Assembly (NCBI GenBank): GCA_963786945.1
Contig: CAWBAO010000001.1
Coordinates: 372,001 to 436,000 of the forward strand
Source: JADKCZ01 sp963786945
Lineage (GTDB): Bacteria; Myxococcota; Myxococcia; Myxococcales; Anaeromyxobacteraceae
Length of the DNA stretch: 64,000 nucleotides
Direction of reading: 5' to 3'
Shown here: positions 53,853 through 62,620 of the stretch, in pieces
Layout: each line of letters opens with the position of its first letter
Numbering within the stretch: position 1 is the stretch's first letter
Program-made: the position numbers and the translations under genes
The notes under the pieces: model-generated
Seen by the model: only the letters and a program-made list of their open reading frames with translations
Databases searched by the model: none
What the model was told of the DNA's origin: nothing

Positions 53853-55016
53853 ATGCGCTTCTTCGCCACGTGCAGCAAGGGGACCGAGGGGGCCCTGCGG
53901 CAGGAGCTGGCGGCGCTCAAGCTGCCGGCGGTCCGCGGCGGGCGCGGCGGGGTCCACTTCGAGGGGCGGCTCGAGCACGGCGCCAAGGCCTGCCTCCACT
54001 CGCGCACCGCCATGCGGGTGCTGCTGGAGCTGGCGGCCTTCCCGGTGGACGGCGCCGACGCGCTCTACGAGGGGGCCCGCGGCGTCGACTGGACCCCGTG
54101 GCTCACCGAGCGGACCACGCTGGCGGTGGAGGCCACCGGCCTCGCGCCCGGCATCACCCACACCGGCTTCGCCGCGCTCAAGGTGAAGGACGGCGTGGTG
54201 GACATGCTGCGCGACAAGCTGGGCGCCCGCCCCGACGTCGACACCAGGAACCCCGACGTCCCCATCGTGCTCCACCTCGACGGCGGGCAGGCCACCCTCT
54301 CGCTCGACCTGGCCGGCGAGCCGCTCCACAAGCGCGGCTGGCGCACCACCACCAGCGTGGCGCCGCTCAAGGAGACGCTGGCGGCGGCGGTGCTGCTGCT
54401 GGGACGGGTCGACACCGACCTGCCGTTCGTCGACCCGCTCTGCGGCTCCGGCACGCTGGCCATCGAGCAGGCCCTGCGGGCCCGGCGCGTCGCCCCCGGC
54501 CTGGACCGGTCCTTCGCCTTCCAGCGCTGGGCCTGCTACCGGGACGAGCTCCAGTCGCGCTGGGACAAGCTCAAGGGGCAGGCCCGCGCCGCCGTGCTCC
54601 CCGCCGCGCCGGCGCCCATCTTCGCCTCCGACTTCCACCCCAAGGCCGTCGACGCCTGCCGCCGCAACGCCCACCTCGCCGGGGTCACCGGCGACGTGGC
54701 CATCGAGCAGGCCAACGTGCGCGACCTCCAGCCCCGCGGCGAGCGCGGCACCCTCTGCATGAACCCGCCCTACGGCGAGCGGCTCATCGCCGAGGAGGAG
54801 GGGCCGGAGGAGCGCTCGGCGGCCCGGACCCAGGAGCGCAAGCTGGTCGGCTTCTACCGGATCCTCGCCGAGCTGCTGGAGCGCCATCACGGCTGGGGCG
54901 CGGTGCTCCTCTCCGGCAACCCGCTCCTGCCGCAGACCCTGGGGCGCAAGGCCGAGATCGACCACCGGCTCTGGAACGGGCCGCTGGAGATCCACCTGCT
55001 GCGTTACCGGCTCTGA
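53853..55016 (+). CDS. THUMP-domain class I RNA methyltransferase, RlmL-N-like (paralogue 2)
   Basis: A 387-residue RNA methyltransferase. It begins MRFFATCSKGTEGALRQELA, has a THUMP domain (VDGADALYEGARGVDWTPWL), the SAM motif FVDPLCGSGTLAIEQALRAR, the family marker APGLDRSFAFQRW, and the catalytic CMNPPYGERL. It is longer than, and clearly related to, the gene at 34257. The likely product is m2G in 23S rRNA or a tRNA. ATG 53853 lies one base after the cyclase stop, so it is part of the same operon. Confidence 0.85.
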   Translation: MRFFATCSKGTEGALRQELAALKLPAVRGGRGGVHFEGRLEHGAKACLHSRTAMRVLLELAAFPVDGADALYEGARGVDWTPWLTERTTLAVEATGLAPGITHTGFAALKVKDGVVDMLRDKLGARPDVDTRNPDVPIVLHLDGGQATLSLDLAGEPLHKRGWRTTTSVAPLKETLAAAVLLLGRVDTDLPFVDPLCGSGTLAIEQALRARRVAPGLDRSFAFQRWACYRDELQSRWDKLKGQARAAVLPAAPAPIFASDFHPKAVDACRRNAHLAGVTGDVAIEQANVRDLQPRGERGTLCMNPPYGERLIAEEEGPEERSAARTQERKLVGFYRILAELLERHHGWGAVLLSGNPLLPQTLGRKAEIDHRLWNGPLEIHLLRYRL

Positions 55017-55153
55017 AGCGCCGGGCGCCGTGGCGCGCGCACGACGCCCGGGGGCCGACCGTGCAAGCTGCACGCAGGTCCCCCGCGGGCCACCCGGATC
55101 TCGCGGGCGTGGGTGGGCTGCGCGTGGCACGCCGAATGCTCGTTCACCAGGGC

Positions 55154-55504
55154 ATGACCTCCCTCCGACTCCTCTCACGCCCCGGCGGGGCTCGATCGCC
55201 CGGGTGGGTCCGGCAGCGGGCCCTCATCCTCTCGGGTCTCCTGGTCGCCATCCTGGCCGGGGCCTGGCTCGTCGGGAGCATCGGCCAGGACGGGCGGGCC
55301 CTACGCAACCTGCCGCCACTCGAGCGGCAGGCCGTGTACGAGCGGACCATCGACGACCTCCGGGTGCTCTGCGCCCCGAGCCACCCGACGGCCTTGCGGG
55401 AGCACTGCCGGGAGCTGGCCGCGACGGTGGCGCCCCTGCCGGAGTGCGACGCTTCGTGCGCCGAGCTGGTCCGTCCCATCCTCACCCCCGTCCCCACCCG
55501 CTGA
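55154..55504 (+). CDS. small single-helix membrane protein, unknown function
   Basis: About 116 residues: one membrane helix near residue 25 (ALILSGLLVAILAGAWLVGS) with a cytoplasmic or periplasmic domain carrying four cysteines (DDLRVLCAPSH, LREHCRELAA, LPECDASCAELV), which suggest disulfides and thus a periplasmic C-terminus. ATG 55154 is chosen; 55136 is another in-frame ATG. No family recognised. It stands between the RNA methyltransferase gene and the sigma-54 regulator gene. Confidence 0.5.
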   Translation: MTSLRLLSRPGGARSPGWVRQRALILSGLLVAILAGAWLVGSIGQDGRALRNLPPLERQAVYERTIDDLRVLCAPSHPTALREHCRELAATVAPLPECDASCAELVRPILTPVPTR

Positions 55505-55527
55505 ACCGGTGAGCCGGGGTTGATGGC

Positions 55528-56889
55528 ATGATGCCCTCCATGAGCGTGCCTGCCGGGTCCCGCGTCCTGGTCGTGGACGACGAGAAGAACATCCGGACCA
55601 CGCTGGGCGTCTGCCTGGAGTCGCTCGGCTGCCAGGTGAGCCAGGCCTCGACGGCGGAGGCCGCGCTCGAGGCCCTGCGACACGCCCCGTTCGACCTCGC
55701 CTTCCTCGACCTGCGGCTCGGCCAGGAGAGCGGGCTCGACCTGCTCCCCCGGCTGCTCGCCGAGCGGCCCGGCCTCGACGTGGTGATGATCACCGCCTAC
55801 GCCACCTTCGACACCGCCGTGGAGGCGGTGAAGCGCGGCGCCGCCGACTACGTCCCCAAGCCATTCTCCCCCTCGCAGATCCGGCTCATCGTGGAGCGGC
55901 TGGCCGCGCGACGCGCCGAGGCCGCCCGGGTCGGCGACCTCGAGTCGCGGCTGGGCGAGGCGGCCCCCGAGGTCTCGCTGGACACGGCCTCGCCCGGGAT
56001 GCGGGCGGTGCTGGAGGTCGTGCGGCGGGTCGCCGCCTCGGACGTGGCCGTGCTCTTGCGCGGCGAGAGCGGCACCGGCAAGGGCGTGCTGGCCCGGACC
56101 CTCCACGCCGTCTCGCCGCGACGGGCCCGCCCGTTCGTGGTGGTCAACTGCCCGACCCTCACCGACGAGCTGCTGGCCAGCGAGCTCTTCGGCCACGCCC
56201 GGGGTGCCTTCACCGGCGCGGTCCGCGACCAGCCCGGGCGCGTCGAGGCGGCCGAGGGCGGGACCGTCTTCCTCGACGAGATCGGCGAGATCTCGCCGGC
56301 GCTGCAGGCCAAGCTGCTCCGCTTCCTCCAGGAGAAGGCCTTCGAGCGGGTCGGCGAGACCCGGACCCGGACCGCCGACGTCCGCATCGTGGCCGCCACC
56401 AACCGCGACCTGGAGGCCGAGGTGAAGAGCGGCCGCTTCCGCGAGGACCTGCTCTACCGGCTCAACGTGGTGGAGGTGACGGTGCCGCCGCTGCGGGAGC
56501 GGCCCGAGGACATCCTCCCGCTGGCGCACCGCTTCCTGGCCTTCTTCGGCCAGGCGGCCCGCCAGCCGGTGGCGGAGCTGGCCCCGGCCGCCGAGCGGGC
56601 CCTGGCCGCCTACCCCTGGCCGGGAAACGTCCGCGAGCTGCGGAACGTCATCGAGCGGGCCACCATCCTCTCCCCGGCCCGGGTGCTCGACCTCGAGGCC
56701 CTGCCGGAGCGGCTGCGCGCGCAGGTCTCCACCGTGCCGGTGCTGGGGGGCGACTTCACGCTCGAGGAGATCGAGCAGGAGCACCTGCTGCGCGTGCTGG
56801 CCCGCGCCCCCACCCTCGACGAGGCCGCCCGCGTCCTCGGCATCGACGCCTCGACGCTCTGGCGCAAGCGCAAGAGGCTGGGGCGCTAG
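55528..56889 (+). CDS. sigma-54-dependent response regulator (AlgB/NtrC family)
   Basis: A 453-residue regulator with receiver (VLVVDDEKNIRTTLGVCLES, phospho-acceptor in AFLDLRLGQESGLDLL), AAA+ activator domain (Walker A LRGESGTGKGVLARTLH, the sigma-54 contact GAFTGA, Walker B GGTVFLDEIGEISPALQAKL) and a Fis-type HTH (LDEAARVLGIDASTLWRKRK). Its last four bases are shared with the convergent membrane kinase gene, so the two are natural partners. It resembles AlgB. It may control kdp, replacing the usual OmpR-type KdpE. Start ATG 55528 or 55540; no strong RBS. Confidence 0.88.
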   Translation: MMPSMSVPAGSRVLVVDDEKNIRTTLGVCLESLGCQVSQASTAEAALEALRHAPFDLAFLDLRLGQESGLDLLPRLLAERPGLDVVMITAYATFDTAVEAVKRGAADYVPKPFSPSQIRLIVERLAARRAEAARVGDLESRLGEAAPEVSLDTASPGMRAVLEVVRRVAASDVAVLLRGESGTGKGVLARTLHAVSPRRARPFVVVNCPTLTDELLASELFGHARGAFTGAVRDQPGRVEAAEGGTVFLDEIGEISPALQAKLLRFLQEKAFERVGETRTRTADVRIVAATNRDLEAEVKSGRFREDLLYRLNVVEVTVPPLRERPEDILPLAHRFLAFFGQAARQPVAELAPAAERALAAYPWPGNVRELRNVIERATILSPARVLDLEALPERLRAQVSTVPVLGGDFTLEEIEQEHLLRVLARAPTLDEAARVLGIDASTLWRKRKRLGR

Positions 56890-58721
56890 GCCCCGGCCGG
56901 GCCGGCCGCGACCGGGAGCGTGAACCAGAACCTGCTCCCCTTCGCCGGCTCGCTCTCCACGCCGACCTCGCCCCCGTGGGCCTGGACGATCTCGCGGACC
57001 AGGTAGAGGCCGAGCCCCACGCCGCCGGCGCCGCGCCCCGGCACGCGGAAGAAGCGCTCGAAGATCCGCTCCAGGTACTCGCGGGGGATGCCTTCGCCCG
57101 TGTCACGCACCTCGAAGCGGACGCGGTCACCGCTCCGGGACGCCTCGAGCACCACCTCGCCCCCGGCGCCGGTGTGCCGGATGGCGTTGGCGATCAGGTT
57201 GGAGAGCACCAGGCCCACCCGCTCGGCGTCGGCCGCCACCTCGTCCTCGACGGCACCCCGGATGGAGAGGCGAAGCCCGGCGGCCCCGGCGGCATCGCGG
57301 GAGGCCTCGACCGCCTCCTCGAGCAGCGCCCGCGCCGGGACCGGATGGCGCAGCAGCTCCATCCGCCCGCCCTGGATGCGGGAGAGGTCGAGCAGGTCGT
57401 CGACGATCCCCTGCAGCCGCTCGCAGTCCTGCCGGGCCGCGAGCAGCAGGTCGGCCTGCTTCTCGGTGAGCGGCCCGGCCGCCTCCTCGACGCAGAGGTG
57501 GATGGCCATGCGCAGCGAGGTGAGCGGCGTGCGGAACTCGTGGGCCACGGTGGCCACCAGGTCGTTCTTCAGCTCGTCGACGCGCATCAGGCGCGAGACG
57601 TCCTGGAGCACGATGGCGACGCCCGTCACCGCACCGGCCTCGGAGTGGAGCGGCGTGGCCCGGGGCAGGAGCCAGCGCGCACCGTCGGTCAGGTCCAGCC
57701 GCACCGCCTCCTCGTAGCCCTTCGGCTGCCAGGCGCCGTGGCCGCCGAGGACGTGGCCCCGGACGCGGTCCACCACCTCGCGCAGCGGCGGATCGAGCGC
57801 CGCCACCAGGTCGCCGGCGCCGTGGGGGAGCCGCAGCATGGCCTCGGCGGCCTGGTTCAGGTTCTGCACCTGGCCGCCGACGTCGAGCACCAGCACCGGG
57901 TCGGGCAGCCCGTCGATGGCGGCCTGCGCGGCCTGCTGCGCCTGGAGCAGCTCGCCCAGCGAGGAGCGCCGGTACTCGGCCAGCCTGTCGGCCATGGCGT
58001 TGAACTCGGCCGCCAGCGCCGCGATCTCGTCGTGTCCCCTCACCCGGGCCCGCGCCGCCATGTCGCCGGCGGCGATCCGCTGCGCCGCCTGGGCCACCAC
58101 CGACACCGGGCGGACGACCCGGGTGGTCACCCAGCTCGAGAGCAGGGTGCCCGCCAGGACCCCGATGGCCGTGGCCACCACCACCACCAGGACCAGGCTG
58201 GCGGCCTGGCGGCGAGCCCGCTCGGCCTTGCCCACCATGGCGTCCTGGTTGATGTCGAGGATCTGCTGGGCAGCCGCCTTGACGGCGACGAAGCGCGGCT
58301 CCAGGTCGTCGAAGTAGGCGCGCGCCAGCGACGCGCGGTCCTGGAGCCCCGCCAGCCGCGCGAAGGCCTCCTGGTACTCGCGCCAGGCGAGCCGCAGCCG
58401 GGCGGTGGCCTCCCGCTCGCCTCGCTCGGTGATGTTCCTCTCCTGGACGGCCAGCTCCTCCTCGAGCGTGCGGAGGCTCGACTGCGCCTGCTCCTGGGCC
58501 CGGTCGACGCGCCCCGCCACCCGGAAGAGCGCCGCCCTGTCGAGCCGCTCGGCCGCGTCCTTGATCCGCTGGGCCGCCAGGACGCTCCGGTAGTTGTCCT
58601 GGAGGATGGTGTCGGCGGAGCGCCCCAGCGTCCGGAGGCTGGTGACCGCCACCACGCCGACCGCGAGCAGCGCCAGCGCCAGGATCCCTTGCGCGGCCAG
58701 CAGCCGCCAGCGGAGCGTCAT
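56886..58721 (-). CDS. membrane histidine kinase (KinB-like: 4-helix sensor, HAMP, PAS, HisKA)
   Basis: A 611-residue sensor kinase. Two membrane helices (GILALALLAVGVVAVTSL and VLVVVVATAIGVLAGTLLSS) enclose a periplasmic helical bundle, then HAMP (WVTTRVVRPVSVVAQAAQRI), a PAS domain (AIDGLPDPVLVLDVGGQVQN), HisKA (LVATVAHEFRTPLTSLRMAI) and HATPase (VLSNLIANAIRHTGAGGEVV, GGVGLGLYLVREIV). It resembles KinB, the partner of AlgB. The ATG overlaps the stop of the short KdpD gene (ATGA), which ties it to the potassium system. Its stop overlaps the regulator stop on the other strand. Confidence 0.88.
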   Translation of the reverse strand: MTLRWRLLAAQGILALALLAVGVVAVTSLRTLGRSADTILQDNYRSVLAAQRIKDAAERLDRAALFRVAGRVDRAQEQAQSSLRTLEEELAVQERNITERGEREATARLRLAWREYQEAFARLAGLQDRASLARAYFDDLEPRFVAVKAAAQQILDINQDAMVGKAERARRQAASLVLVVVVATAIGVLAGTLLSSWVTTRVVRPVSVVAQAAQRIAAGDMAARARVRGHDEIAALAAEFNAMADRLAEYRRSSLGELLQAQQAAQAAIDGLPDPVLVLDVGGQVQNLNQAAEAMLRLPHGAGDLVAALDPPLREVVDRVRGHVLGGHGAWQPKGYEEAVRLDLTDGARWLLPRATPLHSEAGAVTGVAIVLQDVSRLMRVDELKNDLVATVAHEFRTPLTSLRMAIHLCVEEAAGPLTEKQADLLLAARQDCERLQGIVDDLLDLSRIQGGRMELLRHPVPARALLEEAVEASRDAAGAAGLRLSIRGAVEDEVAADAERVGLVLSNLIANAIRHTGAGGEVVLEASRSGDRVRFEVRDTGEGIPREYLERIFERFFRVPGRGAGGVGLGLYLVREIVQAHGGEVGVESEPAKGSRFWFTLPVAAGPAGA

Positions 58722-59878
58722 GGCCGATCCCCCTCCTCGTCGATGCCGATGAGGTGCAGGTCGAGGTCGCTGGCCTCGTCGACGAGCCGCTGTGCCACCG
58801 AGCGACCCAGCGCGCGCCGCCACCAGGCCCTGCGGCTCCGGCCCACCATGACGTCGCTGACGCGGTGCGAGCGGGCGAAGTCGAGGAGCGCCGCGGCCGG
58901 GTCCTGGTGGCGCAGGCGGACCACCTCCGCCCCCAGCTCGCGGGCCAGCTCGAGGTTGTCGAGGAGGTGGCGCTGGGCCTCGGCGTCGATCCGGTCCGGC
59001 GCCTCGCCGGGGGTCTCGACGTACACCGCGAACCAGTCGGTGTTGAGCCGGCCCGCCATGCGCGAGGCCCTGCGCAGCAGGGCGGCGCCGCGCGGCGGGC
59101 TCGACGACAGGCAGGCCATGAGGCGGCCCCGGGTGCGCGCCCCGGCCTGGGCCGCCGCCTCGCCGCCGGGCCCGCCGGCGGCGGTCCGCTCCAGGCTCTC
59201 GGCCACCTCGCGGAGCGCCAGCTCGCGCAGCGTGTTGAGCTTGGTCTCCTTGAAGAAGTGGTCCACCGCCCAGACCACCTTCTCGGGGGCGTAGATCTTC
59301 CCGGCCCGGAGCCGGTCGAGCAGGTCCTCCACCGAGAGGTCGAGGTTGACCACCTGGTCGGCCAGGTCGAGGAAGGTGTCGGGCACGGTCTCGCGAACCC
59401 TCACCCCGGTGGACCGCTCGATGAGGTCGTTGAGCGACTCGAGGTGCTGCACGTTCATGGCGCCGATCACGTGGATCCCGGCGGCCAGCAGGTCCTGCAC
59501 GTCCTGGTGGCGCTTGCGGTTCTTCGAGCCGGGGGCGTTGGTGTGCGGGATCTCGTCGACGATGGCGATGGCCGGCCGGCGCGCCAGCACGGCGTCCAGG
59601 TCCAGCTCGCCGATCACCACGCCGCGGTACTCGACGCGCCGCAGCGGCACCAGCTCCAGGCCGCCGATGAGCGCCGCGGTGTCGGCCCGGCCATGGGTCT
59701 CGACCAGCGCACCCACCACGTCGATGCCGCGGGCGCGCAGCTGGTGGGCCTCCTCCAGCATCCGGAAGGTCTTGCCCACGCCCGCGGCGAAGCCCAGGTA
59801 GAGCTTGAGCTTGCCGCGCTGGCTGCGCTCGAGCAGCTCGAGGAAGTCCTCCGGCCTGGCGCGTCTCGGCGTGGTCAT
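58718..59878 (-). CDS. short KdpD: KdpD sensor domain plus USP domain, no kinase
   Basis: A 386-residue soluble protein equal to the cytoplasmic N-terminal half of KdpD: LKLYLGFAAGVGKTFRMLEE (Walker A), DIVVGALVETHGR-type segments (GIDVVGALVETHGRADTAAL), IAIVDEIPHTNAPGSKNRKR and WAVDHFFKETKLNTLREL. A universal-stress-like domain fills residues 250-380 (RLMACLSSSPPRGAALLRRA, SDVMVGRSRRAWWRRALGRS). It lacks the DUF4118 membrane part and the histidine kinase. The ATG at 59878 starts MTTPRRARPED. Short KdpDs are known in some cyanobacteria. Here the missing kinase is encoded next door. Confidence 0.88.
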   Translation of the reverse strand: MTTPRRARPEDFLELLERSQRGKLKLYLGFAAGVGKTFRMLEEAHQLRARGIDVVGALVETHGRADTAALIGGLELVPLRRVEYRGVVIGELDLDAVLARRPAIAIVDEIPHTNAPGSKNRKRHQDVQDLLAAGIHVIGAMNVQHLESLNDLIERSTGVRVRETVPDTFLDLADQVVNLDLSVEDLLDRLRAGKIYAPEKVVWAVDHFFKETKLNTLRELALREVAESLERTAAGGPGGEAAAQAGARTRGRLMACLSSSPPRGAALLRRASRMAGRLNTDWFAVYVETPGEAPDRIDAEAQRHLLDNLELARELGAEVVRLRHQDPAAALLDFARSHRVSDVMVGRSRRAWWRRALGRSVAQRLVDEASDLDLHLIGIDEEGDRP

Positions 59879-59933
59879 CGGGCTCCGGGCGTCCCCTCGC
59901 GGCCGGCGCGCAGCCACCGCGCCGGGCGACAAT

Positions 59934-60560
59934 CTACCGCGTCCCGCCAGCGGCCGAGACGGCCCCGAAGCGGCGGTCCAGCGCCAGGTTGACCAGCAGC
60001 ACGTTGACGCGCGGCTCGCCGAGGAACCCGAGGTCCCGCCCCTCGCCGGCCTCGTCGATCACGGCCTGGACCCGCTCCGGCGCGAGCCCGCGGGCGGCGG
60101 CAATCCGTGGCACCTGCCAGCTGGCCGCCGCCGGGGAGAGGTGCGGATCCAGGCCGCTCCCCGAGGTGGTCACCAGCTCGGCCGGCACCGGCCCCCGGGC
60201 CGCCGGGTTCTCCCGGTGGAGCCGCGCCACCTCGGCGGCGACGCGGGCCCGGAGCCGGGCCGAGGTGGGGCCGAGGTTGGACCCTCCCGAGGCGGTGGCG
60301 TCCCAGCCCGCCTGGCCGGCGGCCGACGGGCGCGGCCAGAGGTAGCCCGGGGCCGTGAAGCCCTGGGCCACCAGCTCGGAGCCGACCACCCGGCCCGTCC
60401 CGTCCTCCACCAGGCTGCCATTGGCCCGGGAGGGAGCGAGGAGCTGGGCCAGCCCGGTGACGAGGAGCGGGTAGGCGAGGCCGGTGAGCAGCAGCGTGAC
60501 CGCGGTGACGCGAGCCGCCTGGGAGAGGAGCGCGGGGGTGAGGACGGGTTCTCGAGCCAT
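59934..60560 (-). CDS. kdpC: potassium-transporting ATPase subunit C
   Basis: A 208-residue protein with one N-terminal membrane helix and a periplasmic domain: NGSLVEDGTGRVVGSELVAQ, GYLWPRPSAAGQAGWDATAS, GGSNLGPTSARLRARVAAEV, TTSGSGLDPHLSPAAASWQV and FLGEPRVNVLLVNLALDRRF, all family signatures. KdpC stabilises the KdpFABC complex and helps potassium binding. It lies 9 bases after kdpB. Confidence 0.97.
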   Translation of the reverse strand: MAREPVLTPALLSQAARVTAVTLLLTGLAYPLLVTGLAQLLAPSRANGSLVEDGTGRVVGSELVAQGFTAPGYLWPRPSAAGQAGWDATASGGSNLGPTSARLRARVAAEVARLHRENPAARGPVPAELVTTSGSGLDPHLSPAAASWQVPRIAAARGLAPERVQAVIDEAGEGRDLGFLGEPRVNVLLVNLALDRRFGAVSAAGGTR

Positions 60561-60569
60561 GGCGTCCTC

Positions 60570-62618
60570 CTAGACCAGGTGCATGGCGGTGAGGGCCATG
60601 TCGATGAGCTTGATGCCGGCGAACGGGGCCACCACGCCGCCCACCCCGTAGACGAGCAGCGAGCGGCGCAGCACCGCCGCCGCGCCGAGGGGCCGGTAGC
60701 GGACCCCCTTCAGCGCCAGGGGGATGAGCAGCACGATGATGACGGCGTTGAAGATCACCGCCGAGAGGATGGCGCTCCAGGGCGAGGTGAGGTGCATCAC
60801 GTCGAGGGGTGCCAGCTCCGGGTAGGCGGCCACGAAGAGCGCCGGCAGGATGGCGAAGTACTTGGCCACGTCGTTGGAGATGGAGAAGGTGGTCAGCACG
60901 CCCCGGGTCATGAGCAGCTGCTTGCCCACCTCGACCACCTCGAGCAGCTTGGTCGGGTTGGAGTCGAGGTCGACCATGTTGCCGGCCTCCTTGGCGGCTT
61001 GCGTCCCGGTGTTCATGGCCACCCCCACGTCGGCCTGCGCCAGCGCCGGCGCGTCGTTGGTGCCGTCGCCGGTCATGGCCACCAGCCGCCCCCTGGCCTG
61101 CTCGGCGCGGATCAGCGCCAGCTTGGCCTCCGGGGTGGCCTCGGCGAGGTAGTCGTCCACGCCCGCCTCGCGGGCGATGGCGGCGGCGGTGCGCGGGTTG
61201 TCGCCGGTGATCATCACGGTGCGGATCCCCATGGCCCGGAAGCGCTCGAACCGCTCCTTGATCCCGCCCTTGACGACGTCCTTCAGGTGGACGAGCCCCA
61301 GCACCCGGGGGCCCTCCGAGACCGCCAGCGGCGTGCCCCCGCCGTCGCCGATGCGCGCCGCCGCGGCCGTGACCTCGTCCGGCATCCGGCCACCCTGCCC
61401 GGCCACGTGGCGCGCCACGGCGTCGACCGCCCCCTTGCGGAGGACCCGCCCCTCGACGTCGCAGCCGCTCATGCGGGTCTGCGCGCTGAAGGGAACGAAG
61501 GCGTGGCCGGCCCCCAGCTCGCGCCCGCGCAGCCCGAAGCGCTCCTTCACCAGCACCACGATGGAGCGCCCCTCGGGGGTCTCGTCGGCGAGGCTGGCCA
61601 GCTGGGCCGCCTCGGCGAGGTCGTCGACGCGGACGCCGGGTGATGGGACCAGGTCGGTGGCCATGCGGTTGCCCAGGGTGATGGTGCCGGTCTTGTCGAG
61701 CAGCAGCACGTCGACGTCGCCGGCCGCCTCCACCGCGCGGCCGCTCATGGCCAGCACGTTCTTCCGCAGCAGGCGGTCCATCCCGGCGATGCCGATGGCC
61801 GAGAGCAGGCCTCCGATGGTGGTGGGGATGAGGCAGACCAGCAGCGCCACCGTCGCGGTCACGCCCAGGTGGATGCCGGAGAAGGCGGCCAGCGGCACCA
61901 GCGTGGCGCAGGCGATGAGGAAGATGATGGTCAGCCCCACCAGCAGGATGTGCAGGGCGATCTCGTTGGGCGTCTTCTGGCGGGCGGCCCCTTCCACCAG
62001 CGCGATCATCCGGTCGAGGAAGGACTGGCCGGGGTTGGCGGAGATGCGGACCACGATCCGGTCGGAGAGCACGCGGGTGCCGCCGGTGACGGCGGAGCGG
62101 TCCCCCCCGGACTCACGGATGACCGGGGCCGACTCGCCGGTGATGGCCGACTCGTCGACCGAGGCGATCCCCTCGATGATGTCACCGTCACCGGGGATGA
62201 CCTGGCCGGCCTCGACCACCACCTCGTCACCCTTGCGGAGGGCCGTGGCCGCCACCGCCTCCTCCCGTCCGTGGCGCAGGCGCCGGGCCGGCGTGTCGGC
62301 GCGGGTCCGGCGCAGGGACGCGGCCTGCGCCTTGCCGCGCCCCTCGGCCACCGCCTCGGCCAGGTTGGCGAAGATCACCGTGAACCAGAGCCAGGTCCCC
62401 ACCGCCAGCGTGAACCAGGCCGGGGCGGCGCCCGGCACGGGGGCCACCAGGTCGCGGAGCCAGATGAGCGTGACCAGCACGCTCCCCACCTCGACGACGA
62501 ACATGACGGGGTTCCGGGCGACGTCGCGCGGCGAGAGCTTCTTCAACGACTCGAGGAGCGCCGGGCGGACCACCGCCCAGTCCAGGAGCGAGGTGGTGGA
62601 GGCCGTCTTGGAGGTCAT
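60570..62618 (-). CDS. kdpB: potassium-transporting P-type ATPase subunit B
   Basis: A 682-residue P-type ATPase. The phosphorylation motif is VLLLDKTGTITLGNRMATDL, the actuator motif TGESAPV, and the hinge MTGDGTNDAPALAQADVGVA with MNTGTQAAKEAGNMVDLDSN. It provides the energy for KdpA-mediated potassium uptake at very low external potassium. The start MTSKTAST is two bases after kdpA. Length is standard. Confidence 0.98.
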   Translation of the reverse strand: MTSKTASTTSLLDWAVVRPALLESLKKLSPRDVARNPVMFVVEVGSVLVTLIWLRDLVAPVPGAAPAWFTLAVGTWLWFTVIFANLAEAVAEGRGKAQAASLRRTRADTPARRLRHGREEAVAATALRKGDEVVVEAGQVIPGDGDIIEGIASVDESAITGESAPVIRESGGDRSAVTGGTRVLSDRIVVRISANPGQSFLDRMIALVEGAARQKTPNEIALHILLVGLTIIFLIACATLVPLAAFSGIHLGVTATVALLVCLIPTTIGGLLSAIGIAGMDRLLRKNVLAMSGRAVEAAGDVDVLLLDKTGTITLGNRMATDLVPSPGVRVDDLAEAAQLASLADETPEGRSIVVLVKERFGLRGRELGAGHAFVPFSAQTRMSGCDVEGRVLRKGAVDAVARHVAGQGGRMPDEVTAAAARIGDGGGTPLAVSEGPRVLGLVHLKDVVKGGIKERFERFRAMGIRTVMITGDNPRTAAAIAREAGVDDYLAEATPEAKLALIRAEQARGRLVAMTGDGTNDAPALAQADVGVAMNTGTQAAKEAGNMVDLDSNPTKLLEVVEVGKQLLMTRGVLTTFSISNDVAKYFAILPALFVAAYPELAPLDVMHLTSPWSAILSAVIFNAVIIVLLIPLALKGVRYRPLGAAAVLRRSLLVYGVGGVVAPFAGIKLIDMALTAMHLV

Positions 62619-62620
62619 GG

